A stretch of 18,813 bases of DNA. Origin: UKL13-2 sp044346745 (lineage in GTDB: Bacteria > Pseudomonadota > Gammaproteobacteria > Burkholderiales > Usitatibacteraceae). Positions within the stretch are counted from its first letter, which is position 1; each line of letters begins with the position of its first letter. The DNA is taken from contig JBIIYQ010000057.1 in assembly GCA_044346745.1 (NCBI GenBank), positions 1-18,813 on the forward strand, written 5' to 3'. The position numbers and the translations under genes were made by a program. The notes beneath the pieces were generated by a model. That model made no database searches. It was not told the origin of the DNA and worked only from the letters and a program-made list of their open reading frames with translations. This document shows, piece after piece, positions 1 to 7,339 of this stretch.

Positions 1-1
1 C

Positions 2-976
2 CGTATGGCCAGCGGACTTGATTCGATGATCCTCGGCGAGCCGCAGGTGTTGGGACAAGTGAAAATGGCTGTCAAGATTGCCAACGATGCCAACGCACTG
101 TCCGGCCCTCTCGACCGGCTGTTCCAGGAAACCTTCCAAGTCGCCAAGACGGTGCGTTCCCAAACCGCCATTGGAACAACGTCGGTATCGATGGCCGCTG
201 CGGCCGCCAAACTCGCTTCGCAGTTGTTCGGCGATATGCAACAGATACGAGTGTTGCTCATCGGCACCGGTGAAATGATTCAACTCGCCGCAACACACTT
301 TGCCGCCTTTAACCCCAAAGCCATCGTTGTCGCGAACCGTACGCTCGCCAATGCAGCGGCGCTCGCCGAGCAGTTCAACGCCACGCCAATGGCACTCGAC
401 GAAGTACCGTCTTGTATCCACGAATTCGACGTTGTCATCACCTCCACCGCCTCGACCCTGCCGATCATTGGTAAAGGCATGATCGAGCGGGCCATTAAAC
501 GTCGCCGGCACAAACCCATGTTCTTGGTCGATCTCGCCGTGCCACGCGATATTGAACCTGAAGTGCATGAAGTTGAAGACGCCTACCTGCATACACTCGA
601 TAGCCTCGGTCGCGTCATTGATCAGAACCTCGGCACACGACAAGCGGCAATCGCCGAAGCGGTCGCAATCATCGAAACACACACCGATGCCTTTATGCGC
701 TGGATGGACGCACGTAAAACAGTGCCGTTGATCCAACAGTTGCGCTCAAAAGCTGATGACTACCGGTTGGCTGAACTAGAGCGAGCTCAAAAGATGCTGG
801 CGCGAGGCGACGACCCGGCGAAGGTTCTTGAACACCTCTCACATGGCTTAACCAACAAACTACTCCACCATCCACTCAAGTCGCTCAAAGAGTGTAGCGG
901 CGAGCAGCGAGAAAGTGTTTCTGCCGTTGTGCAGGATATGTTTCACCTCGAAAAGCCTCACGACGAAAGTTTGTAA
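2..976 (+). CDS. hemA: Glutamyl-tRNA reductase, 3' part (5' end outside window)
   Basis: Glutamyl-tRNA reductase makes glutamate-1-semialdehyde from Glu-tRNA with NADPH, the first committed step of the C5 route to heme. The reading frame is open to the window edge (Arg codon at 2-4), so the N-terminal catalytic domain, about 100 residues with the active-site Cys, is missing. The visible part starts with the family block ASGLDSMILGEPQVLGQVK. The NADP-binding domain follows (VLLIGTGEM near visible residue 85, then VVANRT), then VDLAVPRDIEP, and the C-terminal helical dimerisation domain containing LTNKLLHHP. About 325 residues are visible, which fits a full length near 420. It ends with TAA nine bases before the stop of a convergent transporter gene. 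In many gammaproteobacteria prfA follows hemA; here it does not. Confidence 0.97.
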   Translation, partial: RMASGLDSMILGEPQVLGQVKMAVKIANDANALSGPLDRLFQETFQVAKTVRSQTAIGTTSVSMAAAAAKLASQLFGDMQQIRVLLIGTGEMIQLAATHFAAFNPKAIVVANRTLANAAALAEQFNATPMALDEVPSCIHEFDVVITSTASTLPIIGKGMIERAIKRRRHKPMFLVDLAVPRDIEPEVHEVEDAYLHTLDSLGRVIDQNLGTRQAAIAEAVAIIETHTDAFMRWMDARKTVPLIQQLRSKADDYRLAELERAQKMLARGDDPAKVLEHLSHGLTNKLLHHPLKSLKECSGEQRESVSAVVQDMFHLEKPHDESL

Positions 977-985
977 TCACCGCTG

Positions 986-2260
986 CTAGGCGGGTACCGG
1001 CGTTGCCGACGACCGCGCCTCTTTGATCGGCAAATTCGCCACTGCCGCCACCGCTGCGAGCAACATATCTGCCACCCACATGCTGTTGTAACTCCCCCAT
1101 TCAACAACGGCAACGCCACCCAACCATGCACCAAGGAATCCACCGATCTGGTGGGAGAGCAAGGTAATGCCGAAGAGCGTGGATAGATATCGCACCCCAA
1201 ACAGCTTGCCGACCAGTGCTGCGGTGGGTGGCACGGTCGCCAGCCATGTCAGCCCCAACCCAGCAGCAAACAAATAAAGCGTGAGCTCCGTTTTCGGTGC
1301 GGCAAGATACACCGCAATCAACAACACACGCGAGGTGTACATCCAAAACAGAATCATCTTGCTGCGGTAACGCCCGACGCCCCACCCCACCGCCAAGCTG
1401 CCGATAATGTTCGCCAAACCGATGATGGCAAGCGACCAACTGGCCACACTTGGTGACAAACCACAGAGGGCAACTTCACCCGGCAAGTGTGTAACCAGAA
1501 ACGCGATGTGAAAGCCGCATGTGAAGAAGCCGGCGTTGAGCAACAGAAAACTGCGATTGCGCATTGCTATCGCCACCGCCGCGCGCATTCCACCGTTGCT
1601 ACCCTGGCTGACGCCGGTCGCAGGCACAGCAGAGGAGTCTGCCGGGGCGATGACGACTTTCGCCTTGCCACGCAGCAGTCGCGCAGACGGCAGAGTCAGC
1701 AGCGAGACCAGCGCCAGCGCCCACATGGCATTTACCCATCCTGCAAAGGTGATCAGGATTTGGGTAATCGGCGCAAACACCATCTGGCCCACGGATGCGC
1801 CCGCGTTAATGATGCCCGACGCCATGCCACGCTTCTCGGCGGCCAAGTGCTGTGCAGCTGCACCGATTAACACCGAGAAACTCCCCATCCCCGCGCCGGC
1901 GGCCATGAGAAAGCCAATCGACAATGTAAGCCCGACGCTTGACGTCATCATCGGTGTGACCGCATAACCGGTCGCGAGCACCAAAGCGCCCGCCGCAATC
2001 ACTCGACCCGGACCATACCGGTCAGCGATTGCGCCGGCGATCGGCTGGATCAGCCCCCAAACCAACTGTCCAATCGCAATCGAGAGACTAATCGTGGCGA
2101 TACCCACACCGGTCGCCGTATTCAACGGCGAGATGAATAGCCCCGTCGACTGGCGCATCCCCATTGTGATCATGAGCGCCGCCGCCGCCGCCACCGTGAC
2201 AGCCCAATACGAAGTTGCGCGTGATTGGTGTATTGCCACCGGCGGCGAGACTTTCGTCAC
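986..2260 (-). CDS. MFS transporter, 12-TM, monocarboxylate-porter-like
   Basis: A 424-residue inner-membrane protein of the major facilitator superfamily, made almost entirely of hydrophobic segments. It has the N-terminal block GMRQSTGLFISPL near residues 34-46, typical of the monocarboxylate/oxalate-formate-like branch. The MFS motif between TM2 and TM3 appears as GAIADRYGPGRV near 76-87. A central loop (LLRGKAKVVIAPADSS) separates the two halves. The substrate cannot be read from sequence; a small organic anion is a family-level guess. The GTG start at 2258-2260 overlaps the TGA stop of oxyR (GTGA), so translation is probably coupled and both genes probably share a transcript. The 3' end is nine bases from the convergent hemA stop, with no convincing terminator between them. 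Confidence 0.9.
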   Translation of the reverse strand: MTKVSPPVAIHQSRATSYWAVTVAAAAALMITMGMRQSTGLFISPLNTATGVGIATISLSIAIGQLVWGLIQPIAGAIADRYGPGRVIAAGALVLATGYAVTPMMTSSVGLTLSIGFLMAAGAGMGSFSVLIGAAAQHLAAEKRGMASGIINAGASVGQMVFAPITQILITFAGWVNAMWALALVSLLTLPSARLLRGKAKVVIAPADSSAVPATGVSQGSNGGMRAAVAIAMRNRSFLLLNAGFFTCGFHIAFLVTHLPGEVALCGLSPSVASWSLAIIGLANIIGSLAVGWGVGRYRSKMILFWMYTSRVLLIAVYLAAPKTELTLYLFAAGLGLTWLATVPPTAALVGKLFGVRYLSTLFGITLLSHQIGGFLGAWLGGVAVVEWGSYNSMWVADMLLAAVAAVANLPIKEARSSATPVPA

Positions 2261-3174
2261 TTCACCAACTTAGGTGCATGCAGTAGCTCACCTGGTACGT
2301 TTTGAATTAGCGGCACCAAGGAGTGCAAAAACGCTGCCAATGCGGATGTGCGTCGCCAGACGAGCGCGATACGACGGTAGGGTGCTGGATCCGCAAACCG
2401 AATCAACTGAATCGACGGCGAGACTGGGGAAGGTGGGTGCACTGTAAGCGCTGGCATGAGCGTAATGCCCGCGTTTGCCGCCACCATGTGTCGCAGCGTT
2501 TCAAGGCTGGTCGCGCGAAAGCCGCCGCGTTCGCTCGCTCCGGCCATTTGACAAACTTCTAACGCCTGATCACGCAGGCAGTGGCCATCATCGAGCAGCA
2601 AGAGTTGCTCCTCAGCCAGCTCGGTGAGCTTGACTTTTGTTTGTTTCGCCATTGGATGGAGTTTGGGGACGGCGAGTACGAAGTCCTCCTCGAACAAAAA
2701 TTCGACGTGAAGATTGTCCTCAGGGATTGGCATCGCCAAGATGCCACAATCGAGTTCGCCGTCGTGCAGTTTTCGCAGAATCACCTCAGTCTTTTCTTCG
2801 ACCAAGATCAGTTCTAACTTTGGGTAGCGGCTGACCATTGTTGGAATGATGTGTGGCAGCAAATACGGGCCTAACGTCGGGAAAATCCCCAGCTTCAACA
2901 AGCCGGATTCGGGATCTTTCGAGCGCCGCGCAATGGCGCGAATTTCATCCGCTTCACGCAGCATCACCCGTGAACGCGCCACGACCGCCTCGCCTACCGC
3001 AGTCAACATCACATTGCGCGGGTTGCGCTCGATCAGCGATACGCCCAACTCTTCTTCGAATTTCTTCAATTGCGTGGAGAGTGTCGGTTGCGAAACAAAA
3101 CTCGCCTCGGCGGCGCGGCCAAAGTGTTTGTGATCTGCCAAGGCGACGAGGTAACGTAGGTCACGAAGATTCAC
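2257..3174 (-). CDS. oxyR: OxyR, hydrogen-peroxide-sensing LysR-type regulator
   Basis: A 305-residue LysR-type transcription factor that activates peroxide defence genes when two cysteines form a disulfide. The N-terminal winged helix-turn-helix covers roughly residues 1-60 (LRYLVALADHKHFGRAA, then VSQPTLSTQLKKFEEELG). The regulatory domain carries the OxyR signature GHCLRDQALEVC. Counting from the first Met gives Cys199 and Cys208, and Thr100 and His198 also fall where the E. coli protein has its peroxide-pocket residues. This separates it from other LysR proteins. The start is GTG at 3172-3174, with GGAG seven bases upstream. Its stop overlaps the start of the MFS gene. The divergent upstream region contains an OxyR-like half operator, suggesting autoregulation. 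Confidence 0.95.
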   Translation of the reverse strand: MNLRDLRYLVALADHKHFGRAAEASFVSQPTLSTQLKKFEEELGVSLIERNPRNVMLTAVGEAVVARSRVMLREADEIRAIARRSKDPESGLLKLGIFPTLGPYLLPHIIPTMVSRYPKLELILVEEKTEVILRKLHDGELDCGILAMPIPEDNLHVEFLFEEDFVLAVPKLHPMAKQTKVKLTELAEEQLLLLDDGHCLRDQALEVCQMAGASERGGFRATSLETLRHMVAANAGITLMPALTVHPPSPVSPSIQLIRFADPAPYRRIALVWRRTSALAAFLHSLVPLIQNVPGELLHAPKLVK

Positions 3175-3199
3175 AAAAGCGCTCCAAAAAGATTTATCA

Positions 3200-3214
3200 A
3201 TAGATGAATGCTAT
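3200..3214. promoter_or_regulatory. Candidate OxyR half operator (ATAG-N7-CTAT)
   Basis: ATAG at 3200-3203 and CTAT at 3211-3214 are separated by seven bases, which is exactly one half of the known OxyR consensus of two ATAG-N7-CTAT elements. The T expected at the second spacer position is present; the A expected at the sixth is T. A second half site at the expected seven-base distance is absent on both sides. It lies 26 bases upstream of the oxyR start and about 60 bases upstream of the divergent small gene, so it could serve either. Its place beside oxyR itself is the main support. Confidence 0.5.
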
Positions 3215-3264
3215 CACTAGCGGCCACCCATATTTGCGCTTTCCAGCCGCATGCAACGGCGAGG

Positions 3265-3270
3265 TATAGT
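3265..3270 (+). promoter_or_regulatory. Candidate -10 element very close to a start codon
   Basis: TATAGT (five of six matches to TATAAT) ends six bases before the ATG at 3277. A transcript started from it would begin at about the start codon, giving a leaderless or nearly leaderless mRNA. The possible -35 (TTCCAG at 3241-3246, spacing 18) is poor. AGGAG directly abuts the ATG, which is too close to act as a normal ribosome binding site. Confidence 0.3.
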
Positions 3271-3276
3271 CAGGAG

Positions 3277-3495
3277 ATGCAAAAATTCGGTTTCAAAATT
3301 CAGACGCGCGCGGGAACCACCGTCGATCACTTAATCGTTCACGCGGCAGATCAAGCTGCTGCGGAAGTGAAGCTGCGCAAGATGTACCACCACTGCACGA
3401 TTGTGGAAATGCGCGTAATCGATGAGTTGGCGCGCGGCGAAGGCACCGATTTAGAGAGCGCGATTTCGCTCATTGTCGATCAAGAAAAGAAGTAA
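3277..3495 (+). CDS. Small conserved-looking hypothetical protein (72 aa)
   Basis: A 72-residue soluble protein with no signal peptide or membrane segment. It begins MQKFGFKIQTRAGTTVDHL and contains RKMYHHCTIVEMRVID near residues 34-49; the alternation suggests a small alpha/beta fold. I do not recognise a function. The frame is open 23 codons further up to 3208, but that extension looks non-coding and would overlap the candidate OxyR operator, so the ATG at 3277 is preferred. It is divergent from oxyR and convergent with the ParA gene, with a perfect 8-base inverted repeat just after its TAA stop. The His-His-Cys cluster near residues 39-41 is notable but no metal site can be claimed. Confidence 0.7.
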   Translation: MQKFGFKIQTRAGTTVDHLIVHAADQAAAEVKLRKMYHHCTIVEMRVIDELARGEGTDLESAISLIVDQEKK

Positions 3496-3499
3496 CTAC

Positions 3500-3520
3500 T
3501 AGGCGAATCCGGTTCGCCTA
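3500..3520. terminator. Hairpin between convergent genes, candidate bidirectional terminator
   Basis: TAGGCGAA at 3500-3507 and TTCGCCTA at 3513-3520 form a perfect 8-base stem with a 5-base loop (TCCGG). It lies in the 30-base gap between the convergent stops at 3495 and 3526. There is no T run on either strand, so intrinsic termination would be weak. The symmetry and position argue for a shared 3' end structure. Confidence 0.5.
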
Positions 3521-3525
3521 CAGAG

Positions 3526-4380
3526 CTAACGCAAAGTGGCCAGCTGGTGGGGGTTTCCAGCCAAAAGCGCCCCAAACTGCCCAGCTAGAGACGACTTTGG
3601 CAATTCTTCGTTGTCCGGCCGGAGAAAATCACCGGACTTCAGCTCGTCGTAGAGCGCCTGATAATCCTGCGCCCCGCGGCTGCTTGGGGCGTGGTCGAAC
3701 ACATCTTTCTCGGCAAATGGGCTCTCTGCCAACGACACACTCTCCGAGACTTTGGTTTCGCACACGTCAGCGCCAAACTTTTCGCGGAAGCTGTTGTAAA
3801 TCTCCCAAGACATCTTACGACGCCCATCAAAGCGAGTAATCACATAGCGTCGCTGGATGCGCTTCTTCAGCACCGGTCCCAGCGCGTTCAGTGTCTTCTC
3901 CACCTGGATTGCACCCTTTACGGCGAGGTAGTCAGCGGAAACTGGAACCAGAACTTTGTCTGCAGCAAAAATGGCCGATAACGACATCACGCCCAGCAGC
4001 GGACAACAATCAATAATCACCGGGCGTACACCGTTAAGCTGTTCACGAATGAGGGCAATTTTGAGCCGGTTCAGGACGTTTGGACCTTTGCCAAACTGCG
4101 TGTCAATCTTGCTCAACTCTAGATGAGCTGGCAACAGATGCCAGCCGCGGCCAGTATCCTTGATGAGGCTGGCGAGTTGCTTGTTGTCACGATAATGGGC
4201 GTACAAACTCTCCGCAGCACTGCTAATCGTGACGCCTGATATTGCCGTCAGATGCGCTTGGGGATCGAGATCAATGGCCAGTGGGTGTTCTCCGGCGCGA
4301 GCAAGAGCAGCTGACAGATTCAGCGCCGTGGTGGTTTTGCCCACTCCACCCTTTTGATTGAACACCGTAATGCGAGCCAT
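3526..4380 (-). CDS. ParA/Soj-family ATPase, no ParB partner nearby
   Basis: A 284-residue deviant-Walker ATPase of the ParA/MinD superfamily, which bind ATP and position DNA or protein cargo. The deviant Walker A motif KGGVGKTT lies at residues 10-17, IDLDPQAHLT follows at 36-45, and the conserved Asp region reads IIDCCPLLG at 122-130, where DCPP is more usual. The Soj-type C-terminal block VSLAESPFAEKDVFDHAPSSRGAQDY is present in form. There is no N-terminal helix-turn-helix, so it is the short form rather than the plasmid type with an autorepressor domain. No parB, parS-like cluster or chemotaxis gene adjoins it, so its cargo is unknown. GAAGG lies eight bases before the ATG. An inverted repeat covers the start codon. 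Confidence 0.9.
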   Translation of the reverse strand: MARITVFNQKGGVGKTTTALNLSAALARAGEHPLAIDLDPQAHLTAISGVTISSAAESLYAHYRDNKQLASLIKDTGRGWHLLPAHLELSKIDTQFGKGPNVLNRLKIALIREQLNGVRPVIIDCCPLLGVMSLSAIFAADKVLVPVSADYLAVKGAIQVEKTLNALGPVLKKRIQRRYVITRFDGRRKMSWEIYNSFREKFGADVCETKVSESVSLAESPFAEKDVFDHAPSSRGAQDYQALYDELKSGDFLRPDNEELPKSSLAGQFGALLAGNPHQLATLR

Positions 4381-4420
4381 GTTGCACGCCTTCGAAGAGA
4401 CATCGGGTCAGCCTGCAACA
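4380..4420. promoter_or_regulatory. Inverted repeat overlapping the ParA start codon
   Basis: TGTTGCA at 4380-4386 and TGCAACA at 4414-4420 are perfect 7-base arms separated by 27 bases. The first arm includes the last base of the ATG (minus strand), and the spacer contains the GAAGG ribosome binding site and a TTCGAA palindrome. It could be an operator or an mRNA stem that limits initiation. Neither is proven. Confidence 0.35.
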
Positions 4421-4481
4421 CTAGCGCAGGATGCCGCACAAACAAACGCAGGACACGAATTAATAGCACGAATTCAACGGG

Positions 4482-4510
4482 TTGCCAATCTTTTTTAAGA
4501 TTTTGGGCAA
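4482..4510. terminator. Imperfect hairpin downstream of the phosphodiesterase gene
   Basis: TTGCC/GGCAA and AATCTT/AAGATT arms pair around a TTTT loop, with a small internal bulge. It lies about 105 bases beyond the stop of the glycerophosphodiesterase gene and upstream of the ParA gene. The minus-strand transcript has no U run after the stem, so it is only a candidate terminator for the long housekeeping block. The rest of the 4381-4614 gap holds no gene I can support. Confidence 0.35.
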
Positions 4511-4614
4511 ACTATCGGGCATAACTGCGCGGGCCTGTCCCCGCCCAAATGGCGAGAGTTTGTCGAACTTCGGTGACAGCGTTGTGACGCGTTTTCGCCG
4601 GAAGCGTAGACCGT

Positions 4615-5373
4615 TCAGGTCGCACTGATCCGCAGCGCCGGAAATGTCCCGGCCATATCGTCTAGTGTGTCGGTAAAAATGCCGTCGAGGCTCAGCGCGA
4701 ACAAAGACCCCGCGACCGCCGAATCGTTGACCGTAAATGCCATCACTCGAAAGCCGTTCGCGTGCAATTGGCTCAGCATCACTGGCGAAACGTCTTGCCA
4801 GGGACAATTCACGCTGGCGCAGCCCAACTCCCGTGCCATGTCGAGCGCGCTCGCGTCGTACTGTTCCACCAGCAACGCACGAGGCAGGTTGGGTGCGGCC
4901 TCCGCTGCCGCAGTTAGCGCGGGGACACTAAACGACGATATCAGCGGCGGGTGCCCCGCAATGGCGAGCTCATTAGCAAGCTTGGCAACAACACGACCGG
5001 TTTCCACATCGCGTCTAGGGCAGGGTTTGATCTCAATATTGGCGAGCATGCGCTGTGAATTCAAATACCCCATGACATCGTCAAAGCGCGGGATCGGCTC
5101 ACCGACAAATGCCGACCCCCTCCAAGCGCCCGCATCCAATTGCGAGAGTTCCGCGGCTGTTTTCTCGCGGAACGCGCCAAAGCCGTTGGTGGTACGTTCG
5201 AGTGTGTCATCGTGCATCAACATGGCCACACCATCGGCGGAAAGTTTGACGTCGAATTCAACCGCGTCATAACCAAAGGCGCGCGCCTGTTTCATCCCGG
5301 CTAACGTATTCTCGGGGGCCAAACGCCCACCGCCACGATGGGCAAACAACTTCGGGTAGGGCCAACGTATCAA
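4615..5373 (-). CDS. ugpQ: Glycerophosphodiester phosphodiesterase (UgpQ/GlpQ type), TTG start
   Basis: Hydrolyses glycerophosphodiesters to sn-glycerol 3-phosphate and an alcohol. With the TTG at 5371-5373 as start the protein has 252 residues, the usual size of the cytoplasmic type, and no signal peptide. The GDPD motifs are complete: AHRGGGRLAPENTL (His12, Arg13, Glu21), AVEFDVKLSADG (Glu39, Asp41), MHDDTLERTTNG (His54, Asp55), IEIKP, and FTDTLDD near the C-terminus. The frame runs upstream to 5676 but that part is out-of-frame pgpA sequence. TTG is the only start codon between the pgpA stop and the first catalytic block, and it overlaps the pgpA TGA as TTGA, implying translational coupling. 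With pgpA it forms a phospholipid pair. Confidence 0.88.
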   Translation of the reverse strand: MIRWPYPKLFAHRGGGRLAPENTLAGMKQARAFGYDAVEFDVKLSADGVAMLMHDDTLERTTNGFGAFREKTAAELSQLDAGAWRGSAFVGEPIPRFDDVMGYLNSQRMLANIEIKPCPRRDVETGRVVAKLANELAIAGHPPLISSFSVPALTAAAEAAPNLPRALLVEQYDASALDMARELGCASVNCPWQDVSPVMLSQLHANGFRVMAFTVNDSAVAGSLFALSLDGIFTDTLDDMAGTFPALRISAT

Positions 5374-5870
5374 GTGGCGCCCCCGACAGTGATGGCACGT
5401 ATCGTTAGCAGAAACACGATGGTGAGCAATGCGGCAAGCAGGTCGTCGAACATGACACCAAAGCCACCTTTGATCGTGCGATCGGCGACACCGATTGGCC
5501 AGGGCTTGGTGATATCGAATACGCGGAACGCCACAAACGCCACCGCCATCCAAAGGTGGGCCGAAGGCCCAGCGGGCACAAAGGCAAGCACCAGCAAAAA
5601 TGCGGCGACTTCGTCGATGACAATACTGCCGTGATCCGAAACGCCGAGCGCCCTGCCCGTTTTTGCACTGGCCCAAACGCCCAGCACGAACAAGAACGTC
5701 ACCATCCCCGCCAAGAGGTAATTGCCGCCAACCAAGTCGCAGGCCAGATAAATCGGAATCGCCAGCACGGTCCCAAACGTGCCCGGCGCTTTTGGCGCGA
5801 GTCCGGTGCCGAAGCCTAACGCAATAAAGTGCGCCGGATGTGCAATAAGAAATTTGAAATCGGGTTTCAT
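5370..5870 (-). CDS. pgpA: Phosphatidylglycerophosphatase A
   Basis: Integral inner-membrane enzyme that removes the phosphate from phosphatidylglycerol phosphate to give phosphatidylglycerol. The 166-residue length is normal. Family blocks are GFGTGLAPKAPGTFGT at 19-34, DHGSIVIDE at 79-87, FRVFDITKPWPI at 115-126 and GGFGVMFDDLLA at 135-146, which carry the conserved acidic metal-binding residues. Hydrophobic stretches near 35-65, 88-118 and 144-160 are membrane segments. It follows thiL by 18 bases, the standard nusB-thiL-pgpA order of gammaproteobacteria, and its TGA overlaps the TTG start of the phosphodiesterase gene. Confidence 0.96.
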   Translation of the reverse strand: MKPDFKFLIAHPAHFIALGFGTGLAPKAPGTFGTVLAIPIYLACDLVGGNYLLAGMVTFLFVLGVWASAKTGRALGVSDHGSIVIDEVAAFLLVLAFVPAGPSAHLWMAVAFVAFRVFDITKPWPIGVADRTIKGGFGVMFDDLLAALLTIVFLLTIRAITVGGAT

Positions 5871-5888
5871 TTTGGCCGATGAGAATGT

Positions 5889-6848
5889 CTATGGTTGGTT
5901 TGCAAAGTGGTCGAATCCGCGCATATTAATTTCGATCTCGTCACCTGCATCATCCAGCACACGAACCTGGATTGGCCCTGCGGTCATCGTCCCAATTCGG
6001 GTCAGAGGCAAACCAAGCTCTTCCCCGATCTGGATGATGTTATCGCGTTGAGGCGTGGCCGCTGTGAAACAAAGCTCGTAGTCATCACCACCGGTTAATG
6101 CACACATGTGCTGAACCACCAAATCCTCTTTTTGCAGCGCCGGATGGATTGGTACCTTCGACCAGTCGATGTTTGCGCCGAGGCCCGATCTTGTAACGAT
6201 GTGGTCGAGATCCGCCAGCAGACCGTCGGAGATATCGATCGCGCTGTGCGCCAACACCCCGAGTCGTTTTCCCAGGGCAATACGCGGCTGTGGCGCTTCG
6301 AGCCGTGTCCGCAGGTCGGCATCAATTGCCGCGCGGGTGCCCTGCGTCAGCAGCTGCCTGAGAGCGAGCGCGGCACCGCCCAGTCGACCTGACACCCAGA
6401 TATCGTCACCCGCTTTAGCACCGTCGCGGTGCATAGCGTCGTCTGCTTTGAGCTCGCCCAATACGGTGATGGTGATCGATAGTGGCCCGCGGGTGGTGTC
6501 GCCGCCAACGAGCTCAATTTGAAACTGGTCCGCTAACGCAAACAGTCCATCTGAGAACGCCGAAAGCCAAGCATCATCAATCTGCGGCAGCGTGAGTGCG
6601 AGGGTGAAAAAACGCGGGGTGGCCCCCATTGCGGCGAGGTCGGAGAGATTCACCGCCAAGGCCTTATGCCCCAACGTCTTCGCATCGACGTCGGAAAAGA
6701 AATGGACGCCTTCGACCAGAGTGTCCGTTGAAATCGCTGTACAGACAGTTGACGCTGGCAACAACGCGCAGTCATCACCCACACCCAACAAAGCACGTTG
6801 TGGCGGCCGCGAAAAATATTTGGCAATGAGCCCGAATTCTGTTGTCAC
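5889..6848 (-). CDS. thiL: Thiamine-monophosphate kinase
   Basis: Cytoplasmic enzyme that phosphorylates thiamine monophosphate with ATP to thiamine diphosphate, the last step of the pathway. It has 319 residues. The motifs are those of the ThiL/PurM fold: LGVGDDCALLP at 21-31, STDTLVEGVHF at 40-50, NLSDLAAMGA at 67-76, LVGGDTTRGP at 113-122 and DISDGLLADLDH at 205-216; the Asp residues bind magnesium and phosphate. The start is GTG at 6846-6848, chosen because MTTEFGLIAKYF is the expected N-terminus. The ribosome binding site is weak, so translation may depend on nusB 20 bases upstream. Confidence 0.96.
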   Translation of the reverse strand: MTTEFGLIAKYFSRPPQRALLGVGDDCALLPASTVCTAISTDTLVEGVHFFSDVDAKTLGHKALAVNLSDLAAMGATPRFFTLALTLPQIDDAWLSAFSDGLFALADQFQIELVGGDTTRGPLSITITVLGELKADDAMHRDGAKAGDDIWVSGRLGGAALALRQLLTQGTRAAIDADLRTRLEAPQPRIALGKRLGVLAHSAIDISDGLLADLDHIVTRSGLGANIDWSKVPIHPALQKEDLVVQHMCALTGGDDYELCFTAATPQRDNIIQIGEELGLPLTRIGTMTAGPIQVRVLDDAGDEIEINMRGFDHFANQP

Positions 6849-6868
6849 GTTTCGGGATGTCTGCGACG

Positions 6869-7339
6869 TTACGGACGTTTTGAAGGGGGAGGCTTGGCGG
6901 CGCGCTTTTCCGGTGCAGGGGCCGCAATTTCTTCCGCGCGATTAACTGCCGCCAACTTATCGAGCACACCATTGACGTACTTGTGTCCGTCGGTACCGCC
7001 GAAGGATTTCGCAAGCTCGATCGCCTCGTTGATGATGACACGGTAAGGTGTTTCAGGCATGTGGATGAGTTCATATCCGGCAATCAACAGCACCGCTTTC
7101 TCCACAGGGCTAACTTCGGCCCACGGGCGATCCAAGTGCGGTGTCATTGCCGTCGAGAGTGTGTCAGCGTTTTGCACGACTCCCACAATGATCGTCTTGA
7201 ACAATGCTGCGTCTGCTTTATCGAACCCTTCGGCTGTCTTGTATTGCTGATCGAGTTCATGTGGTGACTGTTGCGCCAGCTGCCATTGATACATGGCTTG
7301 GAGCGCGAATTCACGGGAACGGCGTCTCGGCGATTTCAT
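6869..7339 (-). CDS. nusB: Transcription antitermination factor NusB
   Basis: NusB joins NusE (ribosomal protein S10) on boxA RNA to form the antitermination complex used on rRNA operons. The 156-residue protein starts MKSPRRRSREFALQAMYQWQL, the typical basic first helix. It contains the conserved SPVEKAVLLIAGYEL near 86-100, then VIINEAIELAKSFGGTDGHKYVNGVLDKLA. The last 20 or so residues form a Pro/Lys/Ala-rich tail (APAPEKRAAKPPPSKRP) beyond the usual globular end, probably disordered. Its ATG overlaps the ribH stop by four bases (ATGA), a coupling also common in relatives. Confidence 0.97.
   Translation of the reverse strand: MKSPRRRSREFALQAMYQWQLAQQSPHELDQQYKTAEGFDKADAALFKTIIVGVVQNADTLSTAMTPHLDRPWAEVSPVEKAVLLIAGYELIHMPETPYRVIINEAIELAKSFGGTDGHKYVNGVLDKLAAVNRAEEIAAPAPEKRAAKPPPSKRP

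Noticed and set aside
977..993. Terminator hairpin at the hemA/MFS convergence
   Set aside because: Only a 4-base CCGC/GCGG stem inside the transporter stop region with no T run; too weak to call.
3208..3276. Longer N-terminus for the small gene beside oxyR
   Set aside because: The 23 extra residues look non-coding, overlap the likely oxyR control region, and MQKFGFKIQ is a plausible natural start.
4460..4807. Open frame of 115 codons on the minus strand
   Set aside because: It overlaps the 3' end of the phosphodiesterase gene in another frame, is Arg-rich and resembles no family; it is a shadow.
5374..5676. Upstream extension of the phosphodiesterase frame
   Set aside because: This part is out-of-frame pgpA sequence with no domain character; the family N-terminus fits the TTG at 5373.
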